A stretch of DNA of 60,642 bases from Rhizophlyctis rosea (Eukaryota > Chytridiomycota > Chytridiomycetes > Rhizophlyctidales > Rhizophlyctidaceae): assembly GCA_027596075.1 (NCBI GenBank), contig JADGJC010000126.1, forward strand, positions 49,032-109,673, in the 5' to 3' direction. The notes beneath the pieces are model-generated. The model searched no databases, was not told the origin of the DNA, and saw only the letters and a program-made list of their open reading frames with translations. Positions 1 through 12,200 of the stretch are shown piece after piece. Position 1 is the first letter of the stretch. Each line of letters opens with the position of its first letter. The position numbers and the translations under genes are program-made.

Positions 1-110
1 CCCCCTCCCCCCGGGGCCGGGCGGGTGGCGCCGGGCGCGCGGGCGTGGCGCTCGTCTCCCCCGCGGGCGCGCGGGGGGGGCCGCGGCGGGGGGCGTTCCT
101 GAACTTCCTC
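1..110. other. Extreme GC-rich low-complexity edge
   Basis: The first 110 bases are almost entirely G and C, in runs such as cccccc and gggggggg, and then switch abruptly to ordinary AT-containing sequence. Nothing else in the window looks like this. No coding frame, rRNA signature or telomere repeat is recognisable. It could be a contig-end artefact, a low-complexity repeat, or the edge of a foreign or chimeric read. From 111 to 458 the sequence is ordinary and holds only the likely 3' UTR of the NLR gene. Confidence 0.5.
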
Positions 111-458
111 ATCAGCGAACAGGTGTTGTTTGTATTATGATGTTTCCTTGTGCTTCAAGTTTCCTGATATATAGAATTATATTCCCATCACTCTGGGTTG
201 TCTTTGACGAAAACGCGCCGATGGTTTTTGTTGGCCAAATGTGTGATTGGGGGGTTGTTTTTTTGCAATTTGGCTTTGGGAGGGAGGGAGGCGATGTAGA
301 AAGTGAGCATCAAAGGATGAGGGGTGCTTTTGGTCATACAAACAAGTGTGGGCTATTTGACAGTCCCGCAGACGGTTGGATATACGTGTACATACCAGAA
401 TTAGCCGAAAAAGAAAAAACATCAGTAAATGCTATTCCAGAATTGTATTATGATAGAA

Positions 459-3400
459 TTACTCCTCGAGTTCGTCATAGTCTCCCTCCCCACCACCATT
501 CTCCCGCACATCCTCCCCACCCTCATCTCCTTCCTCCTCTTCACGCACATCACCCGGCGCACAATAACACCCCCTCTTCATATCATGCACATAATCCCTC
601 AATGGATTGCGGTCCTTAAACTCCGTGAAACAGTCTCCATGCGGAATGATGTCCGCATAAAGGTACAAGGGACGACTGAACAGGGTGTGACGCTTGTAGA
701 TTGAGTCGATGTTGGTGATGAAGGTTTTGCGGGTTTGTGGGGAGATGTCGCATTTGGAGAGGTAGGTGTGGACGGGGCGGGATTTGGTTCGAGGATCTGA
801 TGGGGGGGGAGGGGGGTCGAAAAGGGTTGGGGTAAGTCAAGGATACAGAAACACATTCGGGAAGAGCGGCAGGAAATGACCATCCGACTCACCCTCAGAA
901 TAAACCCAATCCCTCATCTCCCTCCACATCTCCTCACTCAACAACTCCATCCTATCCCCACTCCTATCCCACGGCGGTCCACGTCCCTCAGCTCCAAAAT
1001 ACATCTTCCACCCAAACACACACATCGCTTCAACCCAATACGCGGTCACTTCCTCCGACCCAATAAACCGTTTCAACAACTCTCCTAACCGTTTGCCGTC
1101 CTCGTCAATATCCGGTTCAGATAGGATGGGCGTACAAGCTTTCACCTTCTCCCACCACTTCAATAAAGCAAATTGGAGTTGTTTAGAAAGGCAGCGATCG
1201 ATATAGGCATCAGCTTCCCCTCCATCAATATAATCTTCATGCTTGACTTCCTTTGCGTTGAGGTTGTAGATATTAAATCTCAACTCCCTAATCAAAGTCT
1301 CCAAGCACCAAATCGCCTGCTTGCGGTACGTGACTAAAGCCTGACGATCGCGATCTTTGTAGTACGATTCAGCGTTGCCGTGGAAAGTTGTTGTGACGGC
1401 GTCCCAGATGTTGGCCCATATGAAGGGACGGGTGAAGTAGAGGCGTTGGAGGGCTTCGAAATTTGTGTTAGCTTCCATGTCGGTCATTTGGCAAAATTGG
1501 GTGAGGAGGGTTTTCAGGTGTGTGGCGGAGATGGATGGGGTGTTGAAGAGGGTGGTGGTGTTCAGAGTGCCTAAGAGTGTAGAAACATTTAGTTAGGTAA
1601 ATAAATGAAAAACGGGAGGCCGCTCTCCATTTCCTTCCCACACTTTCCATCCTCATCAAAAAAAAACCTCTTTACCTGACTTCTTTTTCCTGATCGTGTC
1701 CAATTCAATCCACTCGTACAAGTTCCTCAATGCAAAGTGTGCCGGCTTCATTGTTTCCTCCCCTTCTGCAGGGGCCAAGGACCACCCTTCCAACGCCGAA
1801 TACAAAAGCAACAACCGCGTGAACTGAGTCTCAAACAACTCTCGCATTCCCGCATTCAACTCCGCCTCCACCTCTTCATCATTGGTGCTATCAGTAGCGG
1901 AATACCTCCAATGACTAAACACATACCACGCCGCATACTCCAATTCCGGCGGAACCGTCTCCCTATCAACCGGTGCATCCCTTTTTACTTCGTCCGCCCC
2001 ACCAAACCTGTAAAACGGATGCCCCTCATCATGTCCACTCGCCCCCCTCCCCAACCCCCAACACCCCTTACATAAATCAAAATCCCTACACTCCGCACAC
2101 GTATACCGCCCCCCACTCCACCCACAAACTCCACAACTGTCACAAACAACATCGTGCCATAACACTTCCCGCGCGATGGGTGCTTCATCAAACGGTGTAT
2201 CCGGATCCGTAATTGACCGGAACCGGTGAGTCGTGTCGTGGTGGATTGAGTCGCGGGGGAGGTGGTAGCATGTTGGGCATAGGTCGAAGTTACCGCAGTC
2301 GGAACAGTGGTAGAGTGTTCCCCACCACCCGCGTTTGCTGCACCAGTCGCAGGTGAAGCCGCCTTGGGAGATGGTGTTGCCCCACCAGTGGGAGCGGGGT
2401 GGGGGTTTGAGTTCGGTGTTTGCTGCTGCCGCGGGTATGTTTCCAGCCTCTGATACGGGTTTAAGAGTTGTGAAGGGCGCGAGCTTCGGGAGGAGAGATA
2501 AGAGGACGCGGAGGCAGTAGACGGTCATTCGACGGTGGAGGTGGGGTTCGAGGGACGTGGTGGTGAATGGGATGGTTTTGGTGATGTATTTGGCTGTTGT
2601 TTTGTAACGAAATGTAAATTCGTCACGAATAGCTTCAACATTCATGACTTTCATACCACCCATATGACTTACCGGCCATAAAACCAAGCATTTCTGTGCT
2701 CCCATTCTGAAGGATCAATGGATGCACCAGGAAAGTTCTTTCATGCTCTCCATGCGACGCTTCCGCACACCAGGGGCATAATGTGCATGCGTGCCCATTG
2801 TTTGTACAGGTTTGACAGGAGTAGGCAGCACCCCACCATTCGGTGGACTGACATGACGAACATGAAATGGGACCACATATTGCTTCGTTCCACTCTTGGA
2901 CGGGAAGGTACTTGGTGACGGGAAAATGGGATGGCAGGGCTGCATCTGCGGTTAAATTGTCAGCTCATGCGCGAAACGCAATCAATCCAGAGTGACGCAA
3001 ACCCTACCTTCATCTGTGAGGTCAGGATTTTCGACCAAAAGGCTTTGGGCACTTTGGATCATTGTTTCCATATCACTCAGATTGGCGGGCGTAAGAGTCG
3101 CAAACATTTCGACACTCACGTCACCAAAGGCGACGGTCGCAAGCAACAAATCATGGTTTCCATCCTCCAGACCAAGGTTCGACGCCAACGTCCTCTCAAC
3201 CCATTCCACATCTCCAGTCTGCGCATCCTCCAAACAATATTTTGCTGTTAGGAAGTCCACCTCGCCATGCTGCATCAAAGCACCCAACACATCTAACAAA
3301 TTCTCCGCCACCCGGAAGACACCGCCCGACCTCCTCAAAATGACTTGTACAACCTCCCTAACTTCCTCCTCTGTCCACGTCCCAGCTAGCGTTCTCAAAC

Positions 3401-6394
3401 GCGCCACAACGACTCGCTCGACATCCGCTACGTTATTTCGATGAGACGGAATAAGTTTCACCCGCGCTGCCTTTGTCAATGCTATCGAAATGTCGTCTTC
3501 GGGTCGTGCTGTGACGACAATGGAGACGAAGCTGGGGAGTTTGGACCACCGAGATCTGCTGTTGGTGTCGTCTTCCTCTGATAGGAGGGAGAGGAGGTGG
3601 GAGCGGAAGAGGGGGCGGCTGCATTCTGTGGATCGATTTTTGTGTGGCATGTCAGAATACAAAACACATCATCCTGCCTGCTCATGGGAAAATCACCACC
3701 ACTCACCATCCAACCCATCAACAACAAACACCAAACTCTCCGGTACCCTCTCCAACGAATTCAAAGTCCTCACCATGCAGTGTTCCCACTTCGTCCTCAC
3801 AGATCCATCGCGAACTTCTTCCTCCGTATCCAAAATATCGAGAATGAAACGACCAACAGCTGGACGCCACATGGCCAGAGAGTAGATTAGTGTGTTGACC
3901 AAAGCCATGGGCGATCGACGCTCCACATCGTCGTATCGACAAATGAAAGCTCCACCGAGTTGAGACCGGCCTTCTAGGGCGTCCATGAATTGGGCGGCGA
4001 GGACGCTCTGGAAAGGAATAGAAATTCGGATGGGTTCGAGCGCCTCCTTAACTCCATGGATCATTTGACCCAACAACCTACCTTTCCAGTACCAGCACCT
4101 CCACTCAACCACGTCACTCTAGAGTCCGTGATCTTGTTTTTGGAATGCCGCACGGACATAAGTTCTTCGAGAAGCCATTTGCGAGTTCCTTTCATGTACT
4201 GTGCACGTAGGCGTTCGCGATCGGGGTTGATATCAACAGGATCGAGATACTCTCGCAAAGCAGCTTTCTCTTCATCAGTCAATGGCTGGAACTGCCCGTG
4301 CGTCTGGTCTAAGAGTTCTCGTAATGGTTGGACGGCTCTAAATTATGCATGGGATAAGTAACCTATACATGATTGCGCGACTGACAACATTTCTCTGTCC
4401 GGAATAAGAACAACTCCGCATACACTCACCCAACAACATCCAGCGGGCTGACATTCTTCCCTTGCAAAGAGAAGATGGCCTGCATCGTCTGCTTGACCGT
4501 GCGTTTTCGAGGACTACTCTTGTGCACGTGGTATTCATCAGGGTAAGCTAGTCCCCAACCGTCAAATGCCAGCACGGCGCTCTTGTTGTTGGTGTCTTTT
4601 GTGGTGGTGCCGATGAAGAGCGGCATGGCAACAGCAATGCCGCGATCAACCATATCTAACGTAATTTCCCACTTGTAATGGAGACCATCAGTTTCAGAGG
4701 AACAACTGGCCAAGCACATGTACGGAACTTCCGAATCATACCTCCAACAACATATTATCCGCCATCTTATCCGCAACCAACACTCTCTGCAGCGCAGCCA
4801 CCGAACAAACCAACAGCACCACCTTCGCTCTCAACAGACCCTGCAAAAATCCGTCTTCCCACTTCTGGCCGGGTATGAGACAGTATTTGTCAAGGTACGT
4901 GTGGACGGAGGACGTGCGTAGTGCTAACGCAAGTTCGGTGGCCAATGGAGCATCAGTGGCAACGCGGTAGGAAATGAAGAAATCGTGGACTTCGAAGCCG
5001 TCGTTGCAGCGCCAGTCTGGGTGGGGTTGGAGGGAGGAAGTGAAGTTTGTGTCCTCTTCTTCGGAGAGTGTTGTGGCTGTTTCAATAATACTCATGTAAG
5101 CGTGACGCACCGGTATGGGCACGAAGGGCAGGGCGATCGAACTTACTTCCTTCAGAGACTTCTTTGGGCACAATGGCTCTGGCTGTGAGCGCAATCTTCA
5201 GCGGAGCTGCTGAGGTTGGTTTTGCCATTGTAGGCAGGGAAGTAACTGACGTGGACCCTGCAGCAAGTGACGCCTTTCTAAGTGGTGGCGGAATCAATGT
5301 CATTGATGGAGGCCGGGCTTTGAAACCCCAAGCGATCCGGTCCCAAATGGATACTGTCGCTCCATCCATGATAGGACCCTCGATTCCAGCTCTTGGATGT
5401 TCGCCTGACTGTCTATTAGCATAAGTGCGCTCTTGCCAAAAGATCCCACCACAGCACGCGCAACTCACCCTCATTCTCCTTGCCCTTGCCCGACACCTGC
5501 ACAACATCTACCTTTCGGGCCGGCACGACACTCAATACAGTCTCCTCTGCCTGAGCCCGAGCACTTTGCGGCTCCTCATACACCTCAACGCACAAAACAA
5601 CCTTCCCAATTACCAAGTCCAGTTCCGCATCACTTGGTCCCAAGACCCATCTTTCATTTTCATGCACGTACGTGAGGCAGAACGGGAGGGCAACTTTGCA
5701 TACTATGCGAACCTTTTTGAAGTTTCCATGTTGTTCATTTTGGAAGTAAGCTGAACAATCGCATTGAAGAACACGCATGTTACCTTGTCTTCTATGTCTT
5801 CCAGTGACAGTAGCGCGAGGTTGGACACCGGGATCTTGTATAGAATGTTTTCGTGTTTGATTTTTAGAAACCCTGCATTTCCCTGGATTGCGGTGAATAA
5901 TGTTAGCGGCACCTAAAGCGCCCCCCTGATCCGTGCTGGGGATTGCGTAGGACTCAATCACCAATTGAATGGATAACCCACATCTGCTCCTTCGATACCA
6001 TCAATATGTGCCCATTCCTCCGACGCCCGTACAGCTTCAAGCTTTCCATCGGGCAAAAAGCCACTCTTCCAAAGTCTTGCTAGCTCAGCTTCAGAAGTTA
6101 TAGCATCAAGCGTGCCGGCCGGGTTCGTGTACTCATATGAGAACGTGTGGGATGATGGTAAATGTGGGTATTGGTGTGGAAACTGTGAAGTTAGAGTGAA
6201 AAGCGGTAAATGTTGGCTTCTTTTGATTCAAGGTGCTTTTCAATTCCCGGGAGGAGTCTATCCCTTGTTGGGATTGTAAAGTGTACAAACAAATTTATTA
6301 TACTCACCAGAGATCGGATCTGTTCCAATGTACATGACTGGGGCAGGTCTAGGCGGTAGCCTCGATCATCGTACCGTATCTTTAGTAAAGGCAT
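459..6394 (-). CDS. PB1-PB1-TIR-NACHT-ZZ3 NLR-like (STAND) protein
   Basis: Exons: 6394-6308, 6182-5982, 5882-5784, 5712-5469, 5404-5147, 5076-4742, 4671-4430, 4337-4082, 4007-3707, 3625-3008, 2945-2673, 2593-1676, 1570-893, 796-459; 1,615 aa. All 13 introns are GT-AG and in phase. PB1-1 (about 2-70; Lys5, YEYTNPAG, TSEAEL) and PB1-2 (about 100-165; Lys103, YVHENERW, SDAELD) should mediate oligomerisation. A TIR domain (about 325-450) has FFISYR, the BB-loop-like DKYCLIPGQKW and LLEWE, which supplies the candidate NADase Glu. The NACHT domain has Walker A GGAGTGKS (568-575), Walker B VVDGLDEC (669-676) and TARP (713-716). Three Cys/His ZZ-type fingers lie near 905-955, 1049-1096 and 1119-1166. 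The helical C-terminus ends in an acidic tail. No WD40, ankyrin or TPR repeats, the usual fungal NLR sensors, are seen. A TATA box lies upstream. By family an intracellular immune or allorecognition receptor; the ligand is unknown. Confidence 0.85.
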
Positions 6395-6495
6395 GCCAAC
6401 AACAATTCATCAAAGGTCGTCCACCAACTTGGACGCTTCTCAATTTCAACTCTCCAAGCAGGATGCCAATGATGGGGGCTCGGAAGGCCCACCCC

Positions 6496-6501
6496 TTTAT
6501 A
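6496..6501 (-). promoter_or_regulatory. TATA box of the NLR-like gene
   Basis: On the minus strand the sequence reads ACATATAAAGGGG, with TATAAA at 6501-6496. It lies about 102 nt upstream of the first in-frame ATG (6394). Two TGA stops sit between this element and the ATG in the coding frame, which supports 6394 as the start codon. Confidence 0.5.
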
Positions 6502-6979
6502 TGTGGGGAGTGAGAGAACACAAAGACCATCCGTGCTTTCCACGAGCGGAGGGCGCATGGTTGTGTTTCTGAGTTGGTGGTACAACGGCGGAGGAAGGCC
6601 TCCGCTTGGATTCCGCAGCACTTGATCTGATCACTGATAGACACATATTCAACAGGATGTGTGAAATTTCAAAATAGGCGAACAGATCTGTTCCATTGGA
6701 ATGAGGCTTTCTCAAGAGAATTGCGAAGTGTTGCCGTACTGCAGCATGGGGGTTATGCAAGCCAGCAGCGTTGAAGAGATCCCTTTGATTGCTCCTTAAA
6801 TCAAAAATGAGTAAAATGGGCCTACGGGACCACGTACCGGTGACGAACATGGAGTATGAATTTCGAAGGACTTTCCACTCCAAGGTGTGGAGAATTTCGC
6901 GAATCTGCACTGAGCGCGCTGGGTAAGCGGTCACGGCCAGCTTTCGTGAAAGGTATGATAATGGCTTAGAAGCTTCCAT
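6499..6979 (-). CDS. Possible small hypothetical gene upstream of the NLR
   Basis: An ATG at 6979 opens about 48 codons and then meets a good GTACGT donor (near 6834). An acceptor near 6799 restores the frame and gives roughly 145 residues. No domain, signal peptide or membrane segment is recognisable, and its predicted stop overlaps the TATA box of the NLR gene. It may be a lineage-specific gene, a decayed fragment, or chance coding in the NLR promoter. The function is unknown. Confidence 0.25.
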
Positions 6980-7170
6980 GTGCTATTTTTAGACTTTTAA
7001 GGTTTCACGCTTTGACAAAGCTGCTTGAGTGTGATTTTGCTCACTCAATAAAAGCTCCTGGAAGCAATCGCCTGCCTTTCGCATCAACGAACATACAAAT
7101 CTAGTAAGTCCTGTGCTATCCGAGTGTGCGCGTGACGGATCACTAACTCTTGTGAAAGCAAAGTCCGCAA

Positions 7171-7972
7171 ATGAACAGGTGGAACCCATATCCCGACTCC
7201 ACAACCCTCCAACCTCCCCCGGGGTTCTCTAACCCCCTAATAGGCAAATGGGTATCGCCGTCTCTCAACATAGACTTACTCAAAACCTTTGTCCCAAACT
7301 GCAAACACGTCGACAGCGCATTCTGTGAACTGAAGGGACTACAGAATGCCGTCGAGTTTTGCACCAAATCGATGGGTGATTGGGGATGTAGTGGTGTGAT
7401 GTGTTGGAATGCTGGAGTTTGTGAGAGGAGGAATTGGGCTGATTGTGGTGGGGAAGGTTCTTGGTACAATCTCATTGGTGTTTTGTCTTTTCAAGTCTAA
7501 CCAAGACTGATGAAGATTTCCAGCTATGTCATACCTTACACTAGCATTGTGGAAGTGACAGACCGCTTTGACACACACCTGTTCCTACTGGGTAAAGATG
7601 TTTTGCTACGCTCCTGGATCCTCGGGCAGTCATGTATATAACAGTCACGCATCTTCTCTAGACAACTCTTCCTACTTTTTCTCAAACGAAGCCACAAAGA
7701 TTCTGACGGCCAAAGCAGCAACACCGTCTCCATCCCTCACAGCGACTTACAACACCCCTCCTCACATTGTCGCAGCAATCGCCGGAGGAGTCATCGGAAG
7801 TTTACTTACAACTTTCGTGGCTTTTGGCTTCTTTTACTTATTCTACAAGCGGCTTTCAAAAGTACAGAAGTACAAGCGCGTTGTGACGCAGTGGAACGAA
7901 GATACTAGTGACGCGGAATTGGAGGAGTTTTTGGATGAGATTCAAGTCAGACGTGTCAGACCTCGGCCATGA
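7171..7972 (+). CDS. Cys-rich single-pass membrane protein, hypothetical
   Basis: Two open segments on the plus strand look like one gene. The first (7171-about 7490) encodes a Pro-rich start followed by seven spaced cysteines. The second (about 7558-7972) encodes a Ser/Thr-rich stretch, one clear membrane helix (HIVAAIAGGVIGSLLTTFVA) and a basic, then acidic, cytoplasmic tail ending at TGA 7972. The internal splice is unresolved; candidate acceptors are near 7557, 7560 and 7637. A strong intron (GTAAGT at 7103, CACTAAC branch, AG near 7154) lies just upstream, so there is a spliced 5' leader or an extra exon that might carry a signal peptide. A surface receptor or adhesin-like role is only a guess from topology. 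Confidence 0.45.
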
Positions 7973-9285
7973 CAAGCTCAAATGAGATCTTTGCGGTTCT
8001 GTAGATAAAAGCGATGTGAACTATATCATCCGAGCATTTTAGGTTAAGCATAGCGAATTCTGCTGTGGTGTCAGTGTGTCTGGACGTATCACCAGAACAT
8101 TCGTGATGTCAGCGCCCATCCTGTTCTTCACCAACTGCACTCGCCAGTGCTGGTCGCACAATATCGGTTGTTCAAGCTGACAATGTGGGAGTTGAACTGG
8201 AGAATGCTCATGTTTGCCATTGTTTGCTGGAGGAATTCCAAGGGTTTGACACCTACGCACACCCGCACCAAACATACGGAGATTGTAAGCAAAAGCCTAG
8301 ACACTATTGACGTATGCATATCAGTCAATTTGATGCTCAAATGCATTCCATGCACAGCATCAATGATCAAAATATCAGCGACAATGACGAAACCTCAAAC
8401 TATCATGGATGATCGAATGGTATCGCCTACCGATCGCATGGGGTAGCAGGGTCCCGATCAATGACGCAAGGGAAACCCTCCGATCTTCTGAATGGCATAG
8501 GGGTGAGCAATGCTAAATGTTACAATCATCGTACCATATCAAAAAAATGATATGGCCTTTATGATCGTATCGAGTCCCCGCTGCCTGTATGGACAAGTGA
8601 TAGCATATTCATTGCGGGCCTGGAACCGCACATTTGTTGATTAGCACTTTACACAGGAGCGGATCACTGGTCCATTTGGATCCCTTAAGGGTTGGTGTGT
8701 TTTGCGTTGTCTGGTAAGGTAAGCAACATGGGGGTTTGCCACGCAAGGATAGGATGATCTGCTCCGTCGGTCTTTCATTCCGGATTGCAGAAACGGCGTG
8801 GAGCAGGGTCGTGGCAGGATCATCTACAGTCGAGACACATAGAATGAATCATAAGCATGATGATTATCGTCGCCCAGGGAGAAGGAATGATGAAATGCTG
8901 CCCTTGCCTGCTGTCAAGCTAACTCCTCGTGCGCATCCACCCATGTATTTTCAAATACAGCTCGGTGCAGCCACTAACCCTTTCGGTTCCATCGCACTTC
9001 GCCCACGGAACAAATTGGTGATCCGACCCCCGCAACGTTCCAATCTTGATAGTCAAGTACCGAGAACGGTGAACGGCGTAGTGAGAGGCCAACCATCCAG
9101 CCGTATCTGGGAATCCCGACGAGACGAATAGCCGAAAATGAGCGAATGGGGCGGATCAAAAGCTGGTCAGATTGACGTGATGCAAGTAAGCTTTTGCAAC
9201 CTTCCCTGGCAATCTGACTTCAAGCCGAAGCTTCAATATATGTCAATTTCTCTTCTTCCAACCTCCTCCTACTCATTATATCAAA
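7973..9285. other. Gene-poor intergenic stretch (1.3 kb)
   Basis: Only short unrelated open frames occur here, with no domain, conserved splice structure, tRNA or repeat family. The last about 60 bases before 9286 are C/T-rich and then A-rich, as expected of a fungal promoter and leader for the following gene. Confidence 0.4.
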
Positions 9286-12200
9286 ATGCGCAATCACGAC
9301 TCTATCACTGATTCGCTGACGAATCTCAATCCACACTATTCTACCCGTCAGAACTGGGTAGAGAGGGCTGCGTTTTCCGTGCTCTATAGGTATGTGCCAT
9401 TGAAGCGTTTGACCCTGCGCACATTGACAAATATCACCTCACAGCATGGTGAAGGACAATGAAGCCCCTCATTATGTCGGTATCATATGTACCGTTCTCG
9501 AGGATGTACAGGTGCGTCCCATTGCTACACATACTCAAAGTCTCCTTCAAGACTCATCAAGATGTGACCCGCAACTTTCACTCCTATCAGATGCTCCAAT
9601 TCTCTTTCTGGCCTGATTTCTGGAACGGTCGCATGCCGGATTGGGCGCCATATGTATCGAACCCACTGGGGTACCACGCCCACGAGCACAACGGTTTCAT
9701 CATCGAACTCGTCATTGCACTAGCAATAGTCTTTGTGGCCGTTGGATGCGCTGGCAGTGTTGCAGTATCGTTTGAGAGTGGGAAGGTGAGGCATCCATTT
9801 CAGCGGTCTGAATCCAACTCAACAGCAATGCGTATTGTTGACTACTTTTCCTCAGTTCCGCGGCATGTCCCTAATGGCGCTCAAAACCCTCCGGCTCGTC
9901 ACCGCTCTGGGTGGCACGATTCTGCTAATGCCCATCCTGGAAGTCCTTTTTGTCGCAGTGGACTGTGTGCCGCCTGACGGTCACATGTCATTCTATCCGA
10001 CAACATACTGCTTTGCAGATGGTAACTCCGTGGCAACAGTGCTGGCAGTGATTGGATTGGCATGTTTCTTGCCTTACATGGTTGCGATGACGAGTGTGTA
10101 TTTTGATATCAGTCCTTCAATGCCTACTCCGATGTCGAGAAGTCCGTTGGGCAGGTAAGAGGGCACAAGTCAACCGATTACTTGCCACAAGCGCTTCTGT
10201 CTGACATTCTACTTCTGCGCGGCCCCTTCGACCAACATCAGGGTTGATTTTTGGTGTAAGTTTACCAAAGTACATGTCACATTCCCCATCGCAAAAACTG
10301 ACAACGAATTCCCATTATAGACACACTAGTCCGCATCATCCTCGTGACCGTCTTCACATTTTCCAGCAACCCAACCATTCAAATTGCGTTTCTCATTCCC
10401 TGCCTTTGCTTCCTCTGCTATATCGCTTGGTTCTACCAGCAGTTCTATCACCGCATTTACAACGAAATCCGCAGTGCGGTTTGGACCGCGGCGCTGTTCA
10501 CTTCTGTTATTGCCGCGGCCGCTTATGGCAGCGGGAAGGGAGATACGGATGCGGTGTTTGCCCTTGTCTTTGTGTTTTTAGGTTTGGGTTTGGTGGTGGG
10601 GGTTGCAATTGTGAAGGGGTATAGGGCAATGGTGGAAAGAAGGGTGTATCAGCGATTGCAGGTTGGTTTCCGCGCAAACAACAAAACGTGGCATATGACC
10701 TGTCGTCTACCATAAAACTCACTGACTCCACCCTCGAAACACAGGAGAAACACGCCCAACAATCAACGCACACAAACCTGACCAACCCCTTTTCCAAACA
10801 AAAATCCGGCATCGGCTCCGCCCTTGAACGCGGCGACTTTGACGAATCCAAAGCCTTTGCCGACATCAACACCATCGTACGCACGCATACAGTCAAAAAG
10901 GAAGTCAATGTGTTTTGGCATCCGGGGGAGGTGGAGATCGCATGTCGGTTTTTGTTCCACAACCGGGAGCCCGAGGCGTTGTTTTTGGCGGAGAGGATTT
11001 TTGAGGAGGGATTTAGGCAGTTTCCGAGGAATGCTATGTTGAATTTGATGTAGGTTTTGCGGAAAAGGGGTGATGGCTTCAGTCCTTGTGGGCGTGGAGA
11101 GAGCCAGTTGCTTCAACTTTCACGTTGAATGGCACTGACTTTGGCTTCATCTCATCCTCAGCTATGCGAACTACGTCATTACATTCATACCAGGCCGTGA
11201 CCAGGACGCCATTTTCCACATTACACGAGCAAAAAAGCTCAAGCCCACCTTTGATGCCAAGTTCTTCCTCTTCATGCAGGTAATGGTTTTGGGCCACGTC
11301 AGGGTCGTAAATCACTGTCCTCACATTGTTTACAATCATTCTCAATCCAGGACCGAACCATTGAACAGCTAAAGCGCACACAGGGACTCAACTCCTCAAC
11401 CATGAACATGTAAGATCCTTCTGAACTTTCATGCGTATATCCATCCGTTACCACACATCATGGCACTATGGATATATACCAACCCACCCACCAAAATACT
11501 CCTCAAAAAACAGCTCCTCCTACGTCGAATTCCAAACCATGCAAAATGGCGCTCGCGCAAACCACCTTTCAGCACTCGTTGAACTACGCGAGTTCCTTAC
11601 GCACGTCCGGTCTTCCTCCAGCGGGAAAGATCCATCCACGTACCCTATCTTCTTGCAGAGGATTAGTGAGGCGGAGCAGAGGGCTAATGCGTATTACCAG
11701 AAGCTTGTGGCGGTAAGGAGGTGACGCTTTGTGACGTTTGTGTATGGAGTGTGAAACTGAATATGTGAATGTGGTTTATGTTATAGAGGTGGCCGAAATC
11801 GAAGGTGTTGTTGAGAATGTACGCGACGTTTCTGTTGCAAGTGAAGGTAAGGTCCTTTGATTGAAGCACACATGCACAAGAGCTGTATGATTCTGAGGGA
11901 CTTCATTGCTTTCTTTCCCTTCGTCAACAACTTCAGAACGACACCGAGACCGCCACTCGCCTCATGGCCATCGCAGACGAAATCGAAGATTACGAAACAT
12001 ATCAGAACACTATCGGCGGACTGCGTCGCGGAAGCAGCATCCAAGTCCCGCCACCGGCATTCACTCAGATGCAAAACGCAGGACTCAGAAACAATTCGAA
12101 CCCATGCAACATGCTCGGATTTGGAGCTCCAAGACGAGAGCAGCAAGGTTCAATGGACGGAGCGACCATGGGCTCAATGGACGGAAATGTCCCCATCACC

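Noticed and set aside
1..110. rDNA or telomere at the window edge
   Set aside because: No TTAGGG-like repeat and no recognisable rRNA segment; it is only a low-complexity GC block.
8039..9159. Several 60-130-codon frames on both strands
   Set aside because: Overlapping frames on both strands with no codon bias, domain or splice structure.
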